Below, in pieces: positions 53,550 to 63,586 of a stretch of 64,000 bases of DNA. Origin of the DNA: Pseudoalteromonas sp. T1lg75 (GTDB lineage Bacteria; Pseudomonadota; Gammaproteobacteria; Enterobacterales; Alteromonadaceae). The stretch spans positions 1 through 64,000 of the forward strand of contig NZ_PQCD01000006.1 of the NCBI RefSeq assembly GCF_002964705.1, given 5' to 3'. Both the position numbers and the translations under genes were made by a program. The stretch's first letter is position 1, and each line of letters begins with the position of its first letter. A model generated the notes under the pieces. The model saw only the letters and a list, made by a program, of their open reading frames with translations. It made no database searches and was not told the origin of the DNA.

Positions 53550-54182
53550 ATGCTCGGGCATTTTGCTATCGCCGCCATAGAAACACTCGCCAACAGGCTA
53601 CTCTCCCTCGACCCACAGGTGCAGGCCCGTCTTGCCAAGGTCCAGGGGCAAAGCCTGGTGGTACATGTGCGCGACTGGCAGCAATTTATCAGCGTCGTCT
53701 ACGCCAGCGAAGGCCTGATGCTGCAAGTGCATGACACGCAACCTGAGCACAGCGACTGCTTTATCAGTGCCGATACCGACACCCTGATGAAGCTCAAAGA
53801 CCCGTCGCGCCTGACCCAGCTGATCCGCCAGCATAAACTCGATATCGACGGCGATATTCATCTTGCCCAGGCCTTTAGTCAGGCCTTTAGCGAGCTGGAC
53901 ATAGACTGGCCGGAGCATTGGTCGCAATATATCGGCGATGCCCCGGCTCAGCTGCTGTGGCAAGCTGTCAGCAAGGGCAAGGCTCAGGCTTTAGAGGCCC
54001 AAGGCAAGCTTGACCATATCCTGCTGACGCTGTTACAAGACGAACTCAAAGTGAGCATTCACCCGCTGGAACTGACGCAATTCACCCGTCAAAATCGCCA
54101 ACTAAAAAGCGATGTCCAACAGCTGGAACAGCGCCTAGATAAACTATTGGCGCACATGCCAATGCAGCAAACAAGAGGTTAA
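53550..54182 (+). CDS. ubiJ: Ubiquinone biosynthesis accessory factor UbiJ
   Basis: A 210-residue SCP2-domain lipid-binding protein ([25 protein letters not shown]; domain about 20-110) with a C-terminal coiled coil ([20 protein letters not shown]). UbiJ helps the aerobic Ubi enzymes gather around hydrophobic intermediates. Position between ubiE and ubiB is the standard one. It has AAGGAG nine bases before the ATG. Confidence 0.95.
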   Translation: MLGHFAIAAIETLANRLLSLDPQVQARLAKVQGQSLVVHVRDWQQFISVVYASEGLMLQVHDTQPEHSDCFISADTDTLMKLKDPSRLTQLIRQHKLDIDGDIHLAQAFSQAFSELDIDWPEHWSQYIGDAPAQLLWQAVSKGKAQALEAQGKLDHILLTLLQDELKVSIHPLELTQFTRQNRQLKSDVQQLEQRLDKLLAHMPMQQTRG

Positions 54183-54184
54183 TT

Positions 54185-55783
54185 GTGGCCGTAGCGCGAC
54201 TGTATTTCATCACCAAAACCTTATTGCAATACGGCATTGATGAGCTACTGCCTCAGCATAAACTGCCCTGGTTTGCCAAACTGGCCAGAAGCAGCGCCTT
54301 TTGGTTGCGCAACCGCCATCGCGACAAACCCGCAGGCATGCGCCTGCGCCTGGCCCTGCAAACCCTAGGGCCGGTGTGGATTAAATTTGGACAAATGCTG
54401 TCTACCCGCCGCGACCTCTTGCCTCCTGAGATAGCCAACGAACTGGCGCTGCTGCAAGACCAGGTGCCGCCGTTTAGCGGCGACCTGGCACAGAAAATTA
54501 TCGAACAGGCGTTAGAAATCGACGATATTAGCGTCGTATTCAGCGAATTCGACACCACCCCTTTGGCCTCAGCTTCCATTGCCCAGGTGCACACAGCCAA
54601 GCTGGCCGATGGCAGCGGCGAGCACCAGGAAGTGGTGGTGAAGGTCATTCGCCCCGATATCAAAAAGCAGATCGATGCCGACCTCACCCTGATGCAACAA
54701 TGCGCCAAGGTGGTGGCCAAATTACTGCGCGAGGGCCGTCGTTTACGCCCCGTTGAGGTGGTCAAAGAGTATAAGAAAACCCTGCTCGATGAGCTGGATT
54801 TAATGCGTGAGGGCGCCAATGCCATTGTTCTCAGACGCAACTTTGAAGGTTCTGAATCCCTCTACATTCCCTATGTGTACAGCGATTACAGCCGCAGCAA
54901 TGTGCTGGTGATGGAGCGCATTTACGGTATTCCTGTCTCCGACACCGATGCCCTGCTTAAGCAAGGTACCAATATGAAGTTGCTGGCCGAGCGTGGCGTT
55001 GAGGTGTTCTTTACCCAGGTGTTCCGCGACAGCTTCTTCCATGCCGATATGCACCCGGGAAATATCTTTGTCTCTCACGAGAACCCGCACAACCCGCAGT
55101 ATATAGGCATAGACTGCGGCATTGTCGGCACCTTGAACAAGGACGATAAACGCTACCTGGCTGAGAACTTTATCGCCTTTTTTAACCGCGATTACCGCAA
55201 GGTAGCGGAGCTGCATGTGGACTCGGGCTGGGTGCCTGCCGATACCAGCATAGAAGAATTTGAGTTTGCCATTCGCACCGTGTGTGAGCCGATTTTTAAT
55301 AAGCCGCTGGCGGAGATCTCCTTCGGCCATGTGCTCGTTAACCTGTTCAATACGGCACGACGTTTTAATATGGAAGTGCAGCCGCAACTGGTGTTGCTGC
55401 AAAAAACCCTGTTGTATGTTGAAGGCCTGGGTCGCCAGCTCTACCCGCAGCTGGACCTGTGGCAAACGGCGAAACCTTTCTTGGAAGATTGGGTCAAACA
55501 ACAAGTAGGCCCTTGGGCCGTGGCCAAGCAAATGTATGCTAATTTGCCGTTTTGGGCGGAAAAAATGCCCGAAATCCCAGATTTGCTCTATCACGCGCTA
55601 AAGCGTCAACATCTACAAGCGCCACCGCCGGCCAATAACCTCAAGCCCCTGCTGCTCACCGTAATAGGTTGCAGTGGCTTGATTGTGAGTAGTATTTTAG
55701 TCATCAACCACTGGTATACTGCCGCCGCGATCGGCGCCACCTTGGGAGCAGGCCTTTGTTGGCTGGGCTGGCGAAAGGGTTAG
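54185..55783 (+). CDS. ubiB: Ubiquinone biosynthesis kinase-like protein UbiB
   Basis: A 532-residue ADCK/ABC1-like ATPase that supports the Ubi complex. The N-terminal KxGQ region is visible ([16 protein letters not shown], about 62-77), then [20 protein letters not shown] and FHADMHPGN with the catalytic Asp, and two C-terminal membrane helices (about 483-528). The start at 54185 uses GTG. It overlaps nothing and is 2 bases from ubiJ. The tat genes follow after 124 bases. Confidence 0.97.
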   Translation: MAVARLYFITKTLLQYGIDELLPQHKLPWFAKLARSSAFWLRNRHRDKPAGMRLRLALQTLGPVWIKFGQMLSTRRDLLPPEIANELALLQDQVPPFSGDLAQKIIEQALEIDDISVVFSEFDTTPLASASIAQVHTAKLADGSGEHQEVVVKVIRPDIKKQIDADLTLMQQCAKVVAKLLREGRRLRPVEVVKEYKKTLLDELDLMREGANAIVLRRNFEGSESLYIPYVYSDYSRSNVLVMERIYGIPVSDTDALLKQGTNMKLLAERGVEVFFTQVFRDSFFHADMHPGNIFVSHENPHNPQYIGIDCGIVGTLNKDDKRYLAENFIAFFNRDYRKVAELHVDSGWVPADTSIEEFEFAIRTVCEPIFNKPLAEISFGHVLVNLFNTARRFNMEVQPQLVLLQKTLLYVEGLGRQLYPQLDLWQTAKPFLEDWVKQQVGPWAVAKQMYANLPFWAEKMPEIPDLLYHALKRQHLQAPPPANNLKPLLLTVIGCSGLIVSSILVINHWYTAAAIGATLGAGLCWLGWRKG

Positions 55784-55907
55784 GAGCTGGTTAGCTGTGC
55801 AAAGCAGCTCAGCTCGCCAGACCCCTCGCTTAACGATTTATACTATTAGCTCGACGTAGTACAAGGTATACTCGTCGAACAATTATCCGCATATCTGGAG
55901 TACATAT

Positions 55908-56153
55908 ATGGGCATCGGTAACGTCGGCTGGGTACAGCTACTGATTGTTTTAGCAATTATCGTATTGTTATTCGGCACTAAAAAACTACGTAACATTGGC
56001 AGCGATTTAGGCAGCGCCGTGAAGGGCTTCAAGAAAGCCGTAAAAGACGAAGATAAAAACGAAACGACCACGCAAGAAAAGATCAGCGAGCAAGACAAGG
56101 CGACTAATTCGGCCGCCGATAAAACTGCCTCGCAAGATAAAGACAAGGTATAA
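55908..56153 (+). CDS. tatA: Tat translocase subunit TatA
   Basis: An 81-residue protein with an N-terminal membrane helix, then [23 protein letters not shown], the FG-x-x-K-L hinge and amphipathic helix of TatA, and a charged tail. Many copies line the pore. It is 6 bases before tatB. A hairpin CAGCTC-type sequence lies upstream (55786-55815), between ubiB and tatA. Confidence 0.95.
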   Translation: MGIGNVGWVQLLIVLAIIVLLFGTKKLRNIGSDLGSAVKGFKKAVKDEDKNETTTQEKISEQDKATNSAADKTASQDKDKV

Positions 56154-56159
56154 ACGCCG

Positions 56160-56555
56160 ATGGGCATGTGGGAATTGTTGGTCGTGGCCATCGTTGGCCT
56201 GATCGTATTGGGCCCCGAGCGTTTGCCGGTGGCCATCCGTACCGTCAGCACCTGGGTGCGCAAAATTAAGACCATGGCTAACCATATTTCCGCCGAAGTC
56301 AGTGAAGAGCTGCGCGTTCATGAGCTACACCAAAACCTCAAAAAGGCCGAGCAGCAAAACATGAGCGATATTTCACCTGAGCTGCAAGAGTCGGTCGCGC
56401 AACTGCAACGCGCCGCGCAATCGGTTACCCGCAGCTATGAGCAAAGCAGCGACAGCACGCCAAGTACCGAGAGCAAAGAGCCGCAAGGCATCACCGCCGA
56501 GCCAACCACAGACGTTAGCAACGACCAGCACAGCACGAAGAAAAACCATGACTGA
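56160..56555 (+). CDS. tatB: Tat translocase subunit TatB
   Basis: A 131-residue product beginning MGMWELLVVAIVGLIVLGPERLP, with the LGPERLP hinge typical of TatB, then a long Gln/Ser-rich helical tail. It couples TatA to TatC. Its last codons overlap the tatC start (ATGACTGA). Confidence 0.95.
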   Translation: MGMWELLVVAIVGLIVLGPERLPVAIRTVSTWVRKIKTMANHISAEVSEELRVHELHQNLKKAEQQNMSDISPELQESVAQLQRAAQSVTRSYEQSSDSTPSTESKEPQGITAEPTTDVSNDQHSTKKNHD

Positions 56556-57300
56556 ACCTGCGCAAACCGGCTTTATTTCGCACTTACTTGAACTGCGTAA
56601 CACCTTGCTGCGCTCCATTGTCGCGGTACTGGTGATCTTTGTGGGTCTGGCCTATTTCGCCAACGACATCTACACCTTTGTCGCCGATCCCCTGGTGGCC
56701 AATTTGCCGGAAAACAGCCAGATGATCGCCACCGACGTCACCGCCCCGCTGTTTACGCCCTTTAAACTGACCATGTTTGTCGCGCTCTTTGGCGCCATTC
56801 CCTTTATTTTGCATCAAATCTGGTCCTTTATAGCGCCCGGCCTATACGCCCATGAAAAGCGCATGCTGATCCCCGTACTGCTGTCGAGCATAGTGCTGTT
56901 TTATGGCGGTATCGCCTTTTGTTATTTTGTTGTGCTGCCGATTATTCTCAGCTTTTTCACCGGCATTGGCCCCGAGGTCATGACCTTAACGCCGGATATC
57001 AGCAGTTACTTAGGCTTTGTGCTCAAGCTGTTTTTGGCCTTTGGCATCGCCTTTGAAATCCCCGTCGCCATCATGTTGCTATGCTGGAGCGGCGTTACTT
57101 CAACCGCCAGCCTTAAAGAAAAGCGCCCCTATATTGTGGTCGGCGCCTTTGTGGTGGCGATGTTTCTAACTCCACCGGATGTGCTATCACAAACCTTGCT
57201 CGCCCTGCCCATGCTGTTATTATTTGAGCTTGGCCTTATTTTGGCTGCATTTTATAGTGCGAAACCATCATCGGAAGAATCACAGGAAGAAAAGCAATGA
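56548..57300 (+). CDS. tatC: Tat translocase subunit TatC
   Basis: The ATG at 56548 overlaps the TatB stop (ATGACTGA) and gives 250 residues; an open frame to 56437 would be a long basic tail that is just the TatB gene read in another frame. The protein has six membrane segments (HLLELRNTLLRSIVAVLVIF at the start; FALFGAIPFILHQIW, IFIGPEVMTL-like loops). The N-terminal SHLLELRNTLLRS is a core TatC motif that reads the twin-arginine signal. Tat exports the PhoD-like lipoprotein seen at 28.2 kb. Confidence 0.96.
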   Translation: MTEPAQTGFISHLLELRNTLLRSIVAVLVIFVGLAYFANDIYTFVADPLVANLPENSQMIATDVTAPLFTPFKLTMFVALFGAIPFILHQIWSFIAPGLYAHEKRMLIPVLLSSIVLFYGGIAFCYFVVLPIILSFFTGIGPEVMTLTPDISSYLGFVLKLFLAFGIAFEIPVAIMLLCWSGVTSTASLKEKRPYIVVGAFVVAMFLTPPDVLSQTLLALPMLLLFELGLILAAFYSAKPSSEESQEEKQ

Positions 57301-57860
57301 AAAAATACCTCGTGCCCGCCTCGCTAGCCTTACTAGCCACCCTAAGCACAACGGCCCAGGCCGATGACGGTGTGAATATCCAGGCCTTAAAAGCCTGTAG
57401 CTATATCGAAAACGATTTCCGCCGCCTTTTGTGTTACGACAACATTATGGCCGGCAAACCCATCGACAGTATGCCTGCCAACATGCCTGCCGAAGTGCCT
57501 GCGCAATCGCAGAAAGGAAAAGGCAAGGGACCTAGCGCCAATGCTGCAGGTGCGGCGGCAAGTGCTGCCAGCAACAAAGGCAACAACAGCAAACGCGAGT
57601 TTGGCCTAGAGCATAAGCAAAAAGACGATAACGACGGTAACCCAGACGAACTGGTGGCCAAGGTTAGCAAGGTAAAAGAGGCTCCTTATGGCGAGCTGAT
57701 CATTACCCTGGATAACGGCCAGCGCTGGCGCCAGATCGGCACCGATTCATTCCGTATCAGTAAAAACGATACCGTAGTGATCAGTCGCGCCATGTTCAAT
57801 TCCTTCTTGTTGAAAAAACAAGGCAGCAACAAAAGCATCCGTGTAAAACGCACCGACTAA
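57297..57860 (+). CDS. Periplasmic protein of unknown function in the tat operon
   Basis: A 187-residue secreted protein: signal peptide (KYLVPASLALLATLSTTAQA, cut near 22), then CSYIENDFRRLLCYD with two cysteines, a low-complexity Gly/Ala/Lys/Asn linker (about 68-103), and a C-terminal beta domain with EAPYGELIITLDNGQRWRQIG and NKSIRVKRT. The C-x-x-I-x-N-D-x-x-R-L-x-C-Y-D N-terminus recurs in several poorly known proteins. The start overlaps the tatC stop (ATGA), so it is in the tat operon between tatC and tatD. No function can be given. Confidence 0.82.
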   Translation: MKKYLVPASLALLATLSTTAQADDGVNIQALKACSYIENDFRRLLCYDNIMAGKPIDSMPANMPAEVPAQSQKGKGKGPSANAAGAAASAASNKGNNSKREFGLEHKQKDDNDGNPDELVAKVSKVKEAPYGELIITLDNGQRWRQIGTDSFRISKNDTVVISRAMFNSFLLKKQGSNKSIRVKRTD

Positions 57861-57864
57861 GCGC

Positions 57865-58635
57865 ATGATCGACGCCGGCGTTAACCTTAGTAGTAGTCAA
57901 TTTCGCCATGATCTTGATGCCGTGGTTACCCGCGCCCGCGAGGCCGGCGTCCAATCCATGATGGTGATCGGCTGTGATGAAGCGGATAGCCAGCAAGCGC
58001 TGGAACTGGCGCAGCAATTTGACCTCTATAGCTGCGCCGGCATTCATCCCCATAATGCCAAGGATGCCACGGACGATTTCGCTGCCAATCTCACCGCTAT
58101 GGCACAGGCCAAAGAAGTCATCGCCATCGGTGAATGCGGCCTCGACTATAATCGTGACTTTTCTCCCCGTCCGCAGCAAAGAGACGTTTTTGCCCGTCAG
58201 TTAGCACTTGCTAACGAATTAGATATGCCGGTGTATTTACACGAACGCGACGCCCATGATGATATGCTTGCCATGCTACGTGAGTATCAGCCTCGCGGAG
58301 TATTGCACTGCTTTACCGGCAACCGCCAGCAGGCGCAAAACTATTTAGACCAGGGCCTGTATCTGGGCATTACCGGCTGGGTGTGCGACGAGCGCCGCGG
58401 TAGCGACCTCAACGATGCCCTAAATGTGCTGCCCATGAACAGGCTGCTAATCGAAACCGACGCCCCCTACTTACTGCCGCGCACCATTCGGCCCAAACCC
58501 AAGTCTCGCCGCTGCGAGCCGGCGCACTTATCCTATGTGGTGGCGCATCTAAGCCAGCACTACCAGGTATCCCCAGCACAATTAAGCGCCACCAGCGTCG
58601 CTAACTTCCATTCCCTGTTTGCCCTTGAGCGCTAA
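57865..58635 (+). CDS. tatD: TatD-family metal-dependent DNase
   Basis: A 256-residue TIM-barrel hydrolase that starts MIDAGVNLSSSQF. Metal-binding blocks: CAGIHPHNA, GECGLDYNRDFSPRPQQRDVF, LHCFTG and ETDAPYL. Family members cut DNA 3' ends and are found next to tatC in many gammaproteobacteria, though export does not need them. It follows the unknown gene by 4 bases. Confidence 0.95.
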   Translation: MIDAGVNLSSSQFRHDLDAVVTRAREAGVQSMMVIGCDEADSQQALELAQQFDLYSCAGIHPHNAKDATDDFAANLTAMAQAKEVIAIGECGLDYNRDFSPRPQQRDVFARQLALANELDMPVYLHERDAHDDMLAMLREYQPRGVLHCFTGNRQQAQNYLDQGLYLGITGWVCDERRGSDLNDALNVLPMNRLLIETDAPYLLPRTIRPKPKSRRCEPAHLSYVVAHLSQHYQVSPAQLSATSVANFHSLFALER

Positions 58636-58717
58636 GGGAAAACCGCGCTATCGATAACTATGCGCGACATCAATAAATTATCTCATTGCCAGAGCATCGC
58701 CTTGGATTAGCTGGTAA

Positions 58718-59791
<1,074 letters not shown>

Positions 59792-59830
59792 CCTTTTCCC
59801 GGACGATAACGCCACGTTATCGTCCTTTTA

Positions 59831-60096
59831 TTAGGGTCTGTTTATCTTTGCGGTTTACTTTATGTTCAATCTAAACGCATTCTGATGAATATCATCACTG
59901 ATTTATGTGGTTTAATTCATCCGTGAAGCTTGGTTACATCGCGCATCCATGCGCTCACCTCGCTAAGCTGCGAAGCATTGCTTCGGTCTTGCTCGCCTAT
60001 GTTCATAGCGAGCAACACAGAGCAGGGTGCGTTTAGATGAACCCTCAGGGCAGCGCTTGTAGCAGAAACAAACAACAAAGGTCAACAGACCCTAAA
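59831..60096. mobile_element. MITE-like element with GGGTCTGTT inverted ends
   Basis: TTAGGGTCTGTT at the left end matches the reverse complement of AACAGACCCTAA at the right end; similarity continues inward (A-C-T-T-T-G and GTTT blocks) to about 25 bases with mismatches. A second pair, CTAAACGCA, lies about 40 and 75 bases inside. No open frame is present in the 266 bases. TA flanks both ends, as for a TA-duplicating transposon. It sits in the gap between hemB and the nuclease gene. A non-autonomous element is the best reading; its parent transposon was not found here. Confidence 0.6.
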
Positions 60097-60201
60097 ATCA
60101 TCACAATCACGTTAATTTCCTGACACTATTGTGTAATCTCTCCCCCGTACACTATGTACCCCTTTAAGGGTTAATCTAACTAGAAACACGGGATTTATAT
60201 C

Positions 60202-62832
60202 ATGAAGAACACCTTTACACCGGTCGCCCTGGCGGTTGCCAGTGCCTTTGTGTCGCTCTCGGCACAGGCGGATATGGTCATTTCCGAATATGTTGAAGGC
60301 AGCAGCAATAACAAAGCCATCGAGCTGTACAATCCAACCGACAGCGAAATTGACTTAAGTCAGTACCAATTGGCCTTTTATTTTAACGGCAGCAGCAGCG
60401 CCGGTTTAACTCTAACGCTCAGCGGTACCCTGGCACCAGAGGGGGTGTATGTTGCCGCGCATAGCTCGGCGGCAGCAGACATTCTCGCGACCGCTTCTTT
60501 AACGAACGGCAGCGGCTGGTTTAACGGTGATGATGCCATAGTGCTGAGCAAGCAAGGCGTGGTTGTCGACAGCATGGGCCAGGTGGGGATGGATCCGGGC
60601 TCGAGCTGGGGGGAAGGCACAAGCAGCACCCAGAATAATACCCTGCGTCGCATCGATGGTGCACCGGCGCGCACGGATATTACCTCGCCCTATGATCCAA
60701 GCGCGTATTTTAGCGGCGCCGGCAATGATAACTTTAGCGATCTCGGTCAGTACCTGGGCACGAACCCGCCGGTTGAGCCGGAGCCAGAACCGGATCTCAG
60801 CCTCACCTGTGCCGATGCGGCCACCGCCATTCACAGCATTCAGGGTAATGGCGCGGTCAGCCCCTTGGTTGGCGAGCAGGTGGTGGTTGAAGCCGTGGTC
60901 AGTGCCGACTTCCAAAACAGCAATCAGCTAAGCGGCTTCTTCCTATCCTCCTTGCAGGGTGATAACGACCCGAGCACATCGGAAGGTGTCTTCGTCTATC
61001 ACCGCGGTGACGACGTCAATGTGGGTGAGCGCGTACGCTTAATTGGCACGGTCGCCGAATACTATGGCGCTACCCAGCTTAAAGATGTGACCGCCCTGGT
61101 CGATTGCGGCACCGCCGCGGTTAGCGCCACGCCACTGACCTTGCCCCTGGCGGATGTAAATGACCTGGAAGCCTATGAGGGCATGCTGGTCAGTGTCGCC
61201 CAGCCACTGTACGTCATTGATAACTATAACCTGGCGCGCTACGGCGAAGTGGGCCTGGCTAGCGAGCGCCTGTATCAGGGCACCCAGGTTGCCCTGCCCG
61301 GCGCTGCCGCCAATGCGGTGGAAGCCGATAATCTGTTAAGGCAGCTGCTACTTGATGATGGTTCAACCCGCCAAAACCTTGAGCCCATTGCCTACCCGGC
61401 CCCTGGCCTGGATGCCTACAACACCCTCCGCCTGGGCGACACGGTCAGCGGCCTGACCGGGGTGCTGGGTTATGGCTTCGATCGCTACCGTCTGCACCCA
61501 AGCACAACGCCACAGTTTGTTGCCGCCAATCCACGTACGGATGCGCCTCAGCTTTTGGCCGAGGGCGATATCAAGGTAGCCAGCTTTAACGTATTAAACT
61601 ACTTCAATGGCGATGGTCAGCAAGGTGGCTTCCCCACCGCTCGCGGTGCCGACAGCCTGGAAGAATTTATTCGCCAAGAGCAGAAGCTGGTCAGCGCCAT
61701 CACCGCCTTGGACGCCGATATTATCGGCCTGATGGAAATCGAGAATGATGGTTTTGGTGAATTCAGCGCCCTCAGTTCCTTGGTTAATGCGCTGAATGCG
61801 GCTAGCAGCGAAGGCGAGTATGCCTTTGTCGATTTTGCTGTAGAGCAGGTAGGCAGTGATGCCATCACCACGGCGCTGATCTATCGCAAGGACAAGGTTG
61901 AGGAAAATGGCTTGGCCGCCATTAACGATCAGGGTGCCTTTGCCTACGGCAACCGCGCCGCCATAGCGCAAACCTTTAAGCACCTTGCCACCGATGAAGT
62001 GCTCACCGTGGCCGTCGCCCACCTGAAATCCAAAGGGGGTTGTGGCAGCGCCCAAGGCCTGGATGCGGACCAAAATGACGGCCAAGCCTGTTATAACGCC
62101 ACCCGCGTTGCCGGTGCCAACGAATTCGCCAGCTGGCTTGCCAGCCACCCGACCGGCGTCAATGATGAGGACATCATTATCGTCGGCGATATGAACGCCT
62201 ATGCCATGGAAGATCCCATCCAGGCTTTTGCCAGCGCCAGTTTTGCCAACGTTCTGCCGACGCTTAACGGTGATAACCTGAGCTACTCCTATAATTTCCA
62301 GGGCCGTTTAGGGAGCCTAGATCACGCTTTGGCGTCGCCCAGCCTAATGGCCAAGGTAGTCGCGGCAACGGATTGGCATATCAATGCCGATGAGCCGCGC
62401 GTGCTGGATTACAACCTGGAGTTTAAGTCGCAAAATCTGCAAACCAGTTTGTTCGCGGATCACCCATATCGTGCCTCGGATCACGACCCTGTGGTGGTCG
62501 CCATTAAGGCCGAGCCAAAGCCCAGTGAAGAGCTCAGCGGCGAGTTCACCCTATCCAAAGGCTGGTTCCAGCCGAAAAACTTCACCATAGAGCTCCCCAT
62601 GGATTTCGATTATCTGAATATCGAGCTGGTAGGCGGCTGGGGTGATGCGGATCTCTATGTCAGCAAGCAGCGCCGCGGCACGAATAAACACGCCGATTGC
62701 GCCTCGCGCAACAGCGGCCCAGAGGAGCTGTGTCAGTTCACTAACCCGACTGCGGGTAAATGGAAGGTACGCGTTCAGGGCAACCAGCCTTACGGTGAAG
62801 TAACCCTGCGTTACCGCGCCACCAAGTACTAA
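60202..62832 (+). CDS. Secreted ExeM/NucH-like extracellular nuclease
   Basis: An 876-residue secreted nuclease. Signal peptide (VALAVASAFVSLSAQA, cut near 23); lamin-tail domain (about 25-165, VISEYVEGSSNNKAIELYNP); a middle OB-like region; an EEP catalytic domain (about 450-770) with VASFNVLNYFNG, LMEIENDG, VGDMNAYAMEDP and SDHDPVVVAI; and a C-terminal prepeptidase-type domain (about 785-874, LVGGWGDADLYVS). This is the ExeM layout, which in Shewanella degrades extracellular DNA for phosphorus and biofilm control. No sorting tail such as GlyGly-CTERM is seen. Confidence 0.92.
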   Translation: MKNTFTPVALAVASAFVSLSAQADMVISEYVEGSSNNKAIELYNPTDSEIDLSQYQLAFYFNGSSSAGLTLTLSGTLAPEGVYVAAHSSAAADILATASLTNGSGWFNGDDAIVLSKQGVVVDSMGQVGMDPGSSWGEGTSSTQNNTLRRIDGAPARTDITSPYDPSAYFSGAGNDNFSDLGQYLGTNPPVEPEPEPDLSLTCADAATAIHSIQGNGAVSPLVGEQVVVEAVVSADFQNSNQLSGFFLSSLQGDNDPSTSEGVFVYHRGDDVNVGERVRLIGTVAEYYGATQLKDVTALVDCGTAAVSATPLTLPLADVNDLEAYEGMLVSVAQPLYVIDNYNLARYGEVGLASERLYQGTQVALPGAAANAVEADNLLRQLLLDDGSTRQNLEPIAYPAPGLDAYNTLRLGDTVSGLTGVLGYGFDRYRLHPSTTPQFVAANPRTDAPQLLAEGDIKVASFNVLNYFNGDGQQGGFPTARGADSLEEFIRQEQKLVSAITALDADIIGLMEIENDGFGEFSALSSLVNALNAASSEGEYAFVDFAVEQVGSDAITTALIYRKDKVEENGLAAINDQGAFAYGNRAAIAQTFKHLATDEVLTVAVAHLKSKGGCGSAQGLDADQNDGQACYNATRVAGANEFASWLASHPTGVNDEDIIIVGDMNAYAMEDPIQAFASASFANVLPTLNGDNLSYSYNFQGRLGSLDHALASPSLMAKVVAATDWHINADEPRVLDYNLEFKSQNLQTSLFADHPYRASDHDPVVVAIKAEPKPSEELSGEFTLSKGWFQPKNFTIELPMDFDYLNIELVGGWGDADLYVSKQRRGTNKHADCASRNSGPEELCQFTNPTAGKWKVRVQGNQPYGEVTLRYRATKY

Positions 62833-62854
62833 TTGCACTAAAGCGCTTATGACT

Positions 62855-62885
62855 AAAAAGGGCAGATATCATCTCTGCCCTTTTT
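62855..62885. terminator. Bidirectional terminator after the nuclease gene
   Basis: A perfect 12-bp stem AAAAAGGGCAGA/TCTGCCCTTTTT with a 7-base loop lies 22 bases after the nuclease stop and 27 after the stop of the convergent membrane gene. Confidence 0.93.
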
Positions 62886-62912
62886 GTTGAAGCATGTTTA
62901 CTGCTTGGTCTG

Positions 62913-63227
62913 TTAGAGCTTTGGTAGTACCAAGGATATTGGATACATCATGATAAGCCAGATACAGCAACAGATTGCCGCACCGACAATGGCAATGAAC
63001 CGCATCATTAAATCGTGATTCGATGTGATCTGATAATGGCGTAACAGCAAGATAAAAGCCGAGCCTGCTAGAAACAAGCTGCACACCAAATAAAGCAGCA
63101 CTGATAACTTTAGAAGCACGAGTAGGTTAACTAGGCTTGATAAAATTATGCTTGTTCCAAGCACCACAGTGCTGAACAGCGAAAATTTGGTAACACCTTT
63201 AAGAGTGATAACTAGCTTCCTTGCCAT
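62913..63227 (-). CDS. Small membrane protein of unknown function
   Basis: A 104-residue product with three to four hydrophobic helices (about 17-40, 41-63, 75-100). No family recognised. The ATG at 63227 is preceded by a GTTAGAG-type sequence with little ribosome-site signal. Its stop lies in GCTCTAACA, the same 10-mer that follows the partial gene at 63587, a hint of cassette boundaries. GC content is lower than in the core genes. Confidence 0.65.
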   Translation of the reverse strand: MARKLVITLKGVTKFSLFSTVVLGTSIILSSLVNLLVLLKLSVLLYLVCSLFLAGSAFILLLRHYQITSNHDLMMRFIAIVGAAICCCIWLIMMYPISLVLPKL

Positions 63228-63229
63228 AA

Positions 63230-63283
63230 AAACTCTAACTCCCTAGCAACGGAAAGCTTTCCTACCTACGCGCCTTTGATTTA
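63230..63283 (-). repeat. attC-like sequence, second copy
   Basis: On the minus strand this gap reads ATCAAAGGCGC, a 12-bp palindrome GGAAAGCTTTCC (63251-63262), and GTTAGAG at the right end just before the next gene. The ATCAAAG-CGC block and GTTAGAG end resemble the inner and core boxes of integron attC sites. The match to the consensus is partial. Confidence 0.35.
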
Positions 63284-63487
63284 ACTGAATTTTTCACTAA
63301 TTTTATTTCCAGCCCAGACTATAACCGCCAGTAAAGCCATTATGGTCATACTAATTGGGCCTATTGCATATTTCTGACTTGCAAATAAATTTGCAATTGC
63401 TAGGACTGAAATGATCGTTGGAAACACTCTTTTACCATGAACTGAATAGCTAGCGACTAAAACACCCACAGCTATCCAGAAGTACAT
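63281..63487 (-). CDS. Small membrane protein of unknown function (68 residues)
   Basis: A 68-residue product with two membrane helices (about 1-22 and 42-60) around a short loop with a Lys/Arg pair. An AAGGTGG sequence lies about 10 bases before the ATG. It sits between two attC-like sequences. No family recognised. Confidence 0.6.
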   Translation of the reverse strand: MYFWIAVGVLVASYSVHGKRVFPTIISVLAIANLFASQKYAIGPISMTIMALLAVIVWAGNKISEKFS

Positions 63488-63510
63488 TAAGACCCCACCT
63501 TATACATAAA

Positions 63511-63584
63511 GACCGCCACAAACGCGATCTACTTGTTGCAAGTCGAGCCGCGAAGCGGCGCTTTGATGTCGCTTGTTAGAGCTA
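63511..63584 (-). repeat. attC-like sequence, first copy
   Basis: Directly after the stop of the partial gene the minus strand reads GCTCTAACAAGCG, then a GCCGC/GCGGC hairpin (63547-63559), an ACTTG/CAAGT hairpin, and GATCGCGTTTGT, which pairs with ACAAGCGACATC at 10 of 12 positions (one G-T) to close the structure. The layout, start motif TAACAAGC and lack of a gene fit an attC site, but a canonical GTTRRRY end is not present. The 10-mer TGTTAGAGCT (plus strand, 63574-63583) recurs at 62911-62920. Confidence 0.45.
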
Positions 63585-63586
63585 CA

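Noticed and set aside
56437..56547. N-terminal extension of TatC
   Set aside because: It is the TatB gene in another frame; the overlap start ATGACTGA is typical.
61594..62148. Long antisense open frame in the nuclease gene
   Set aside because: High-GC codon bias gives long reverse frames; the plus-strand product has complete domain motifs.
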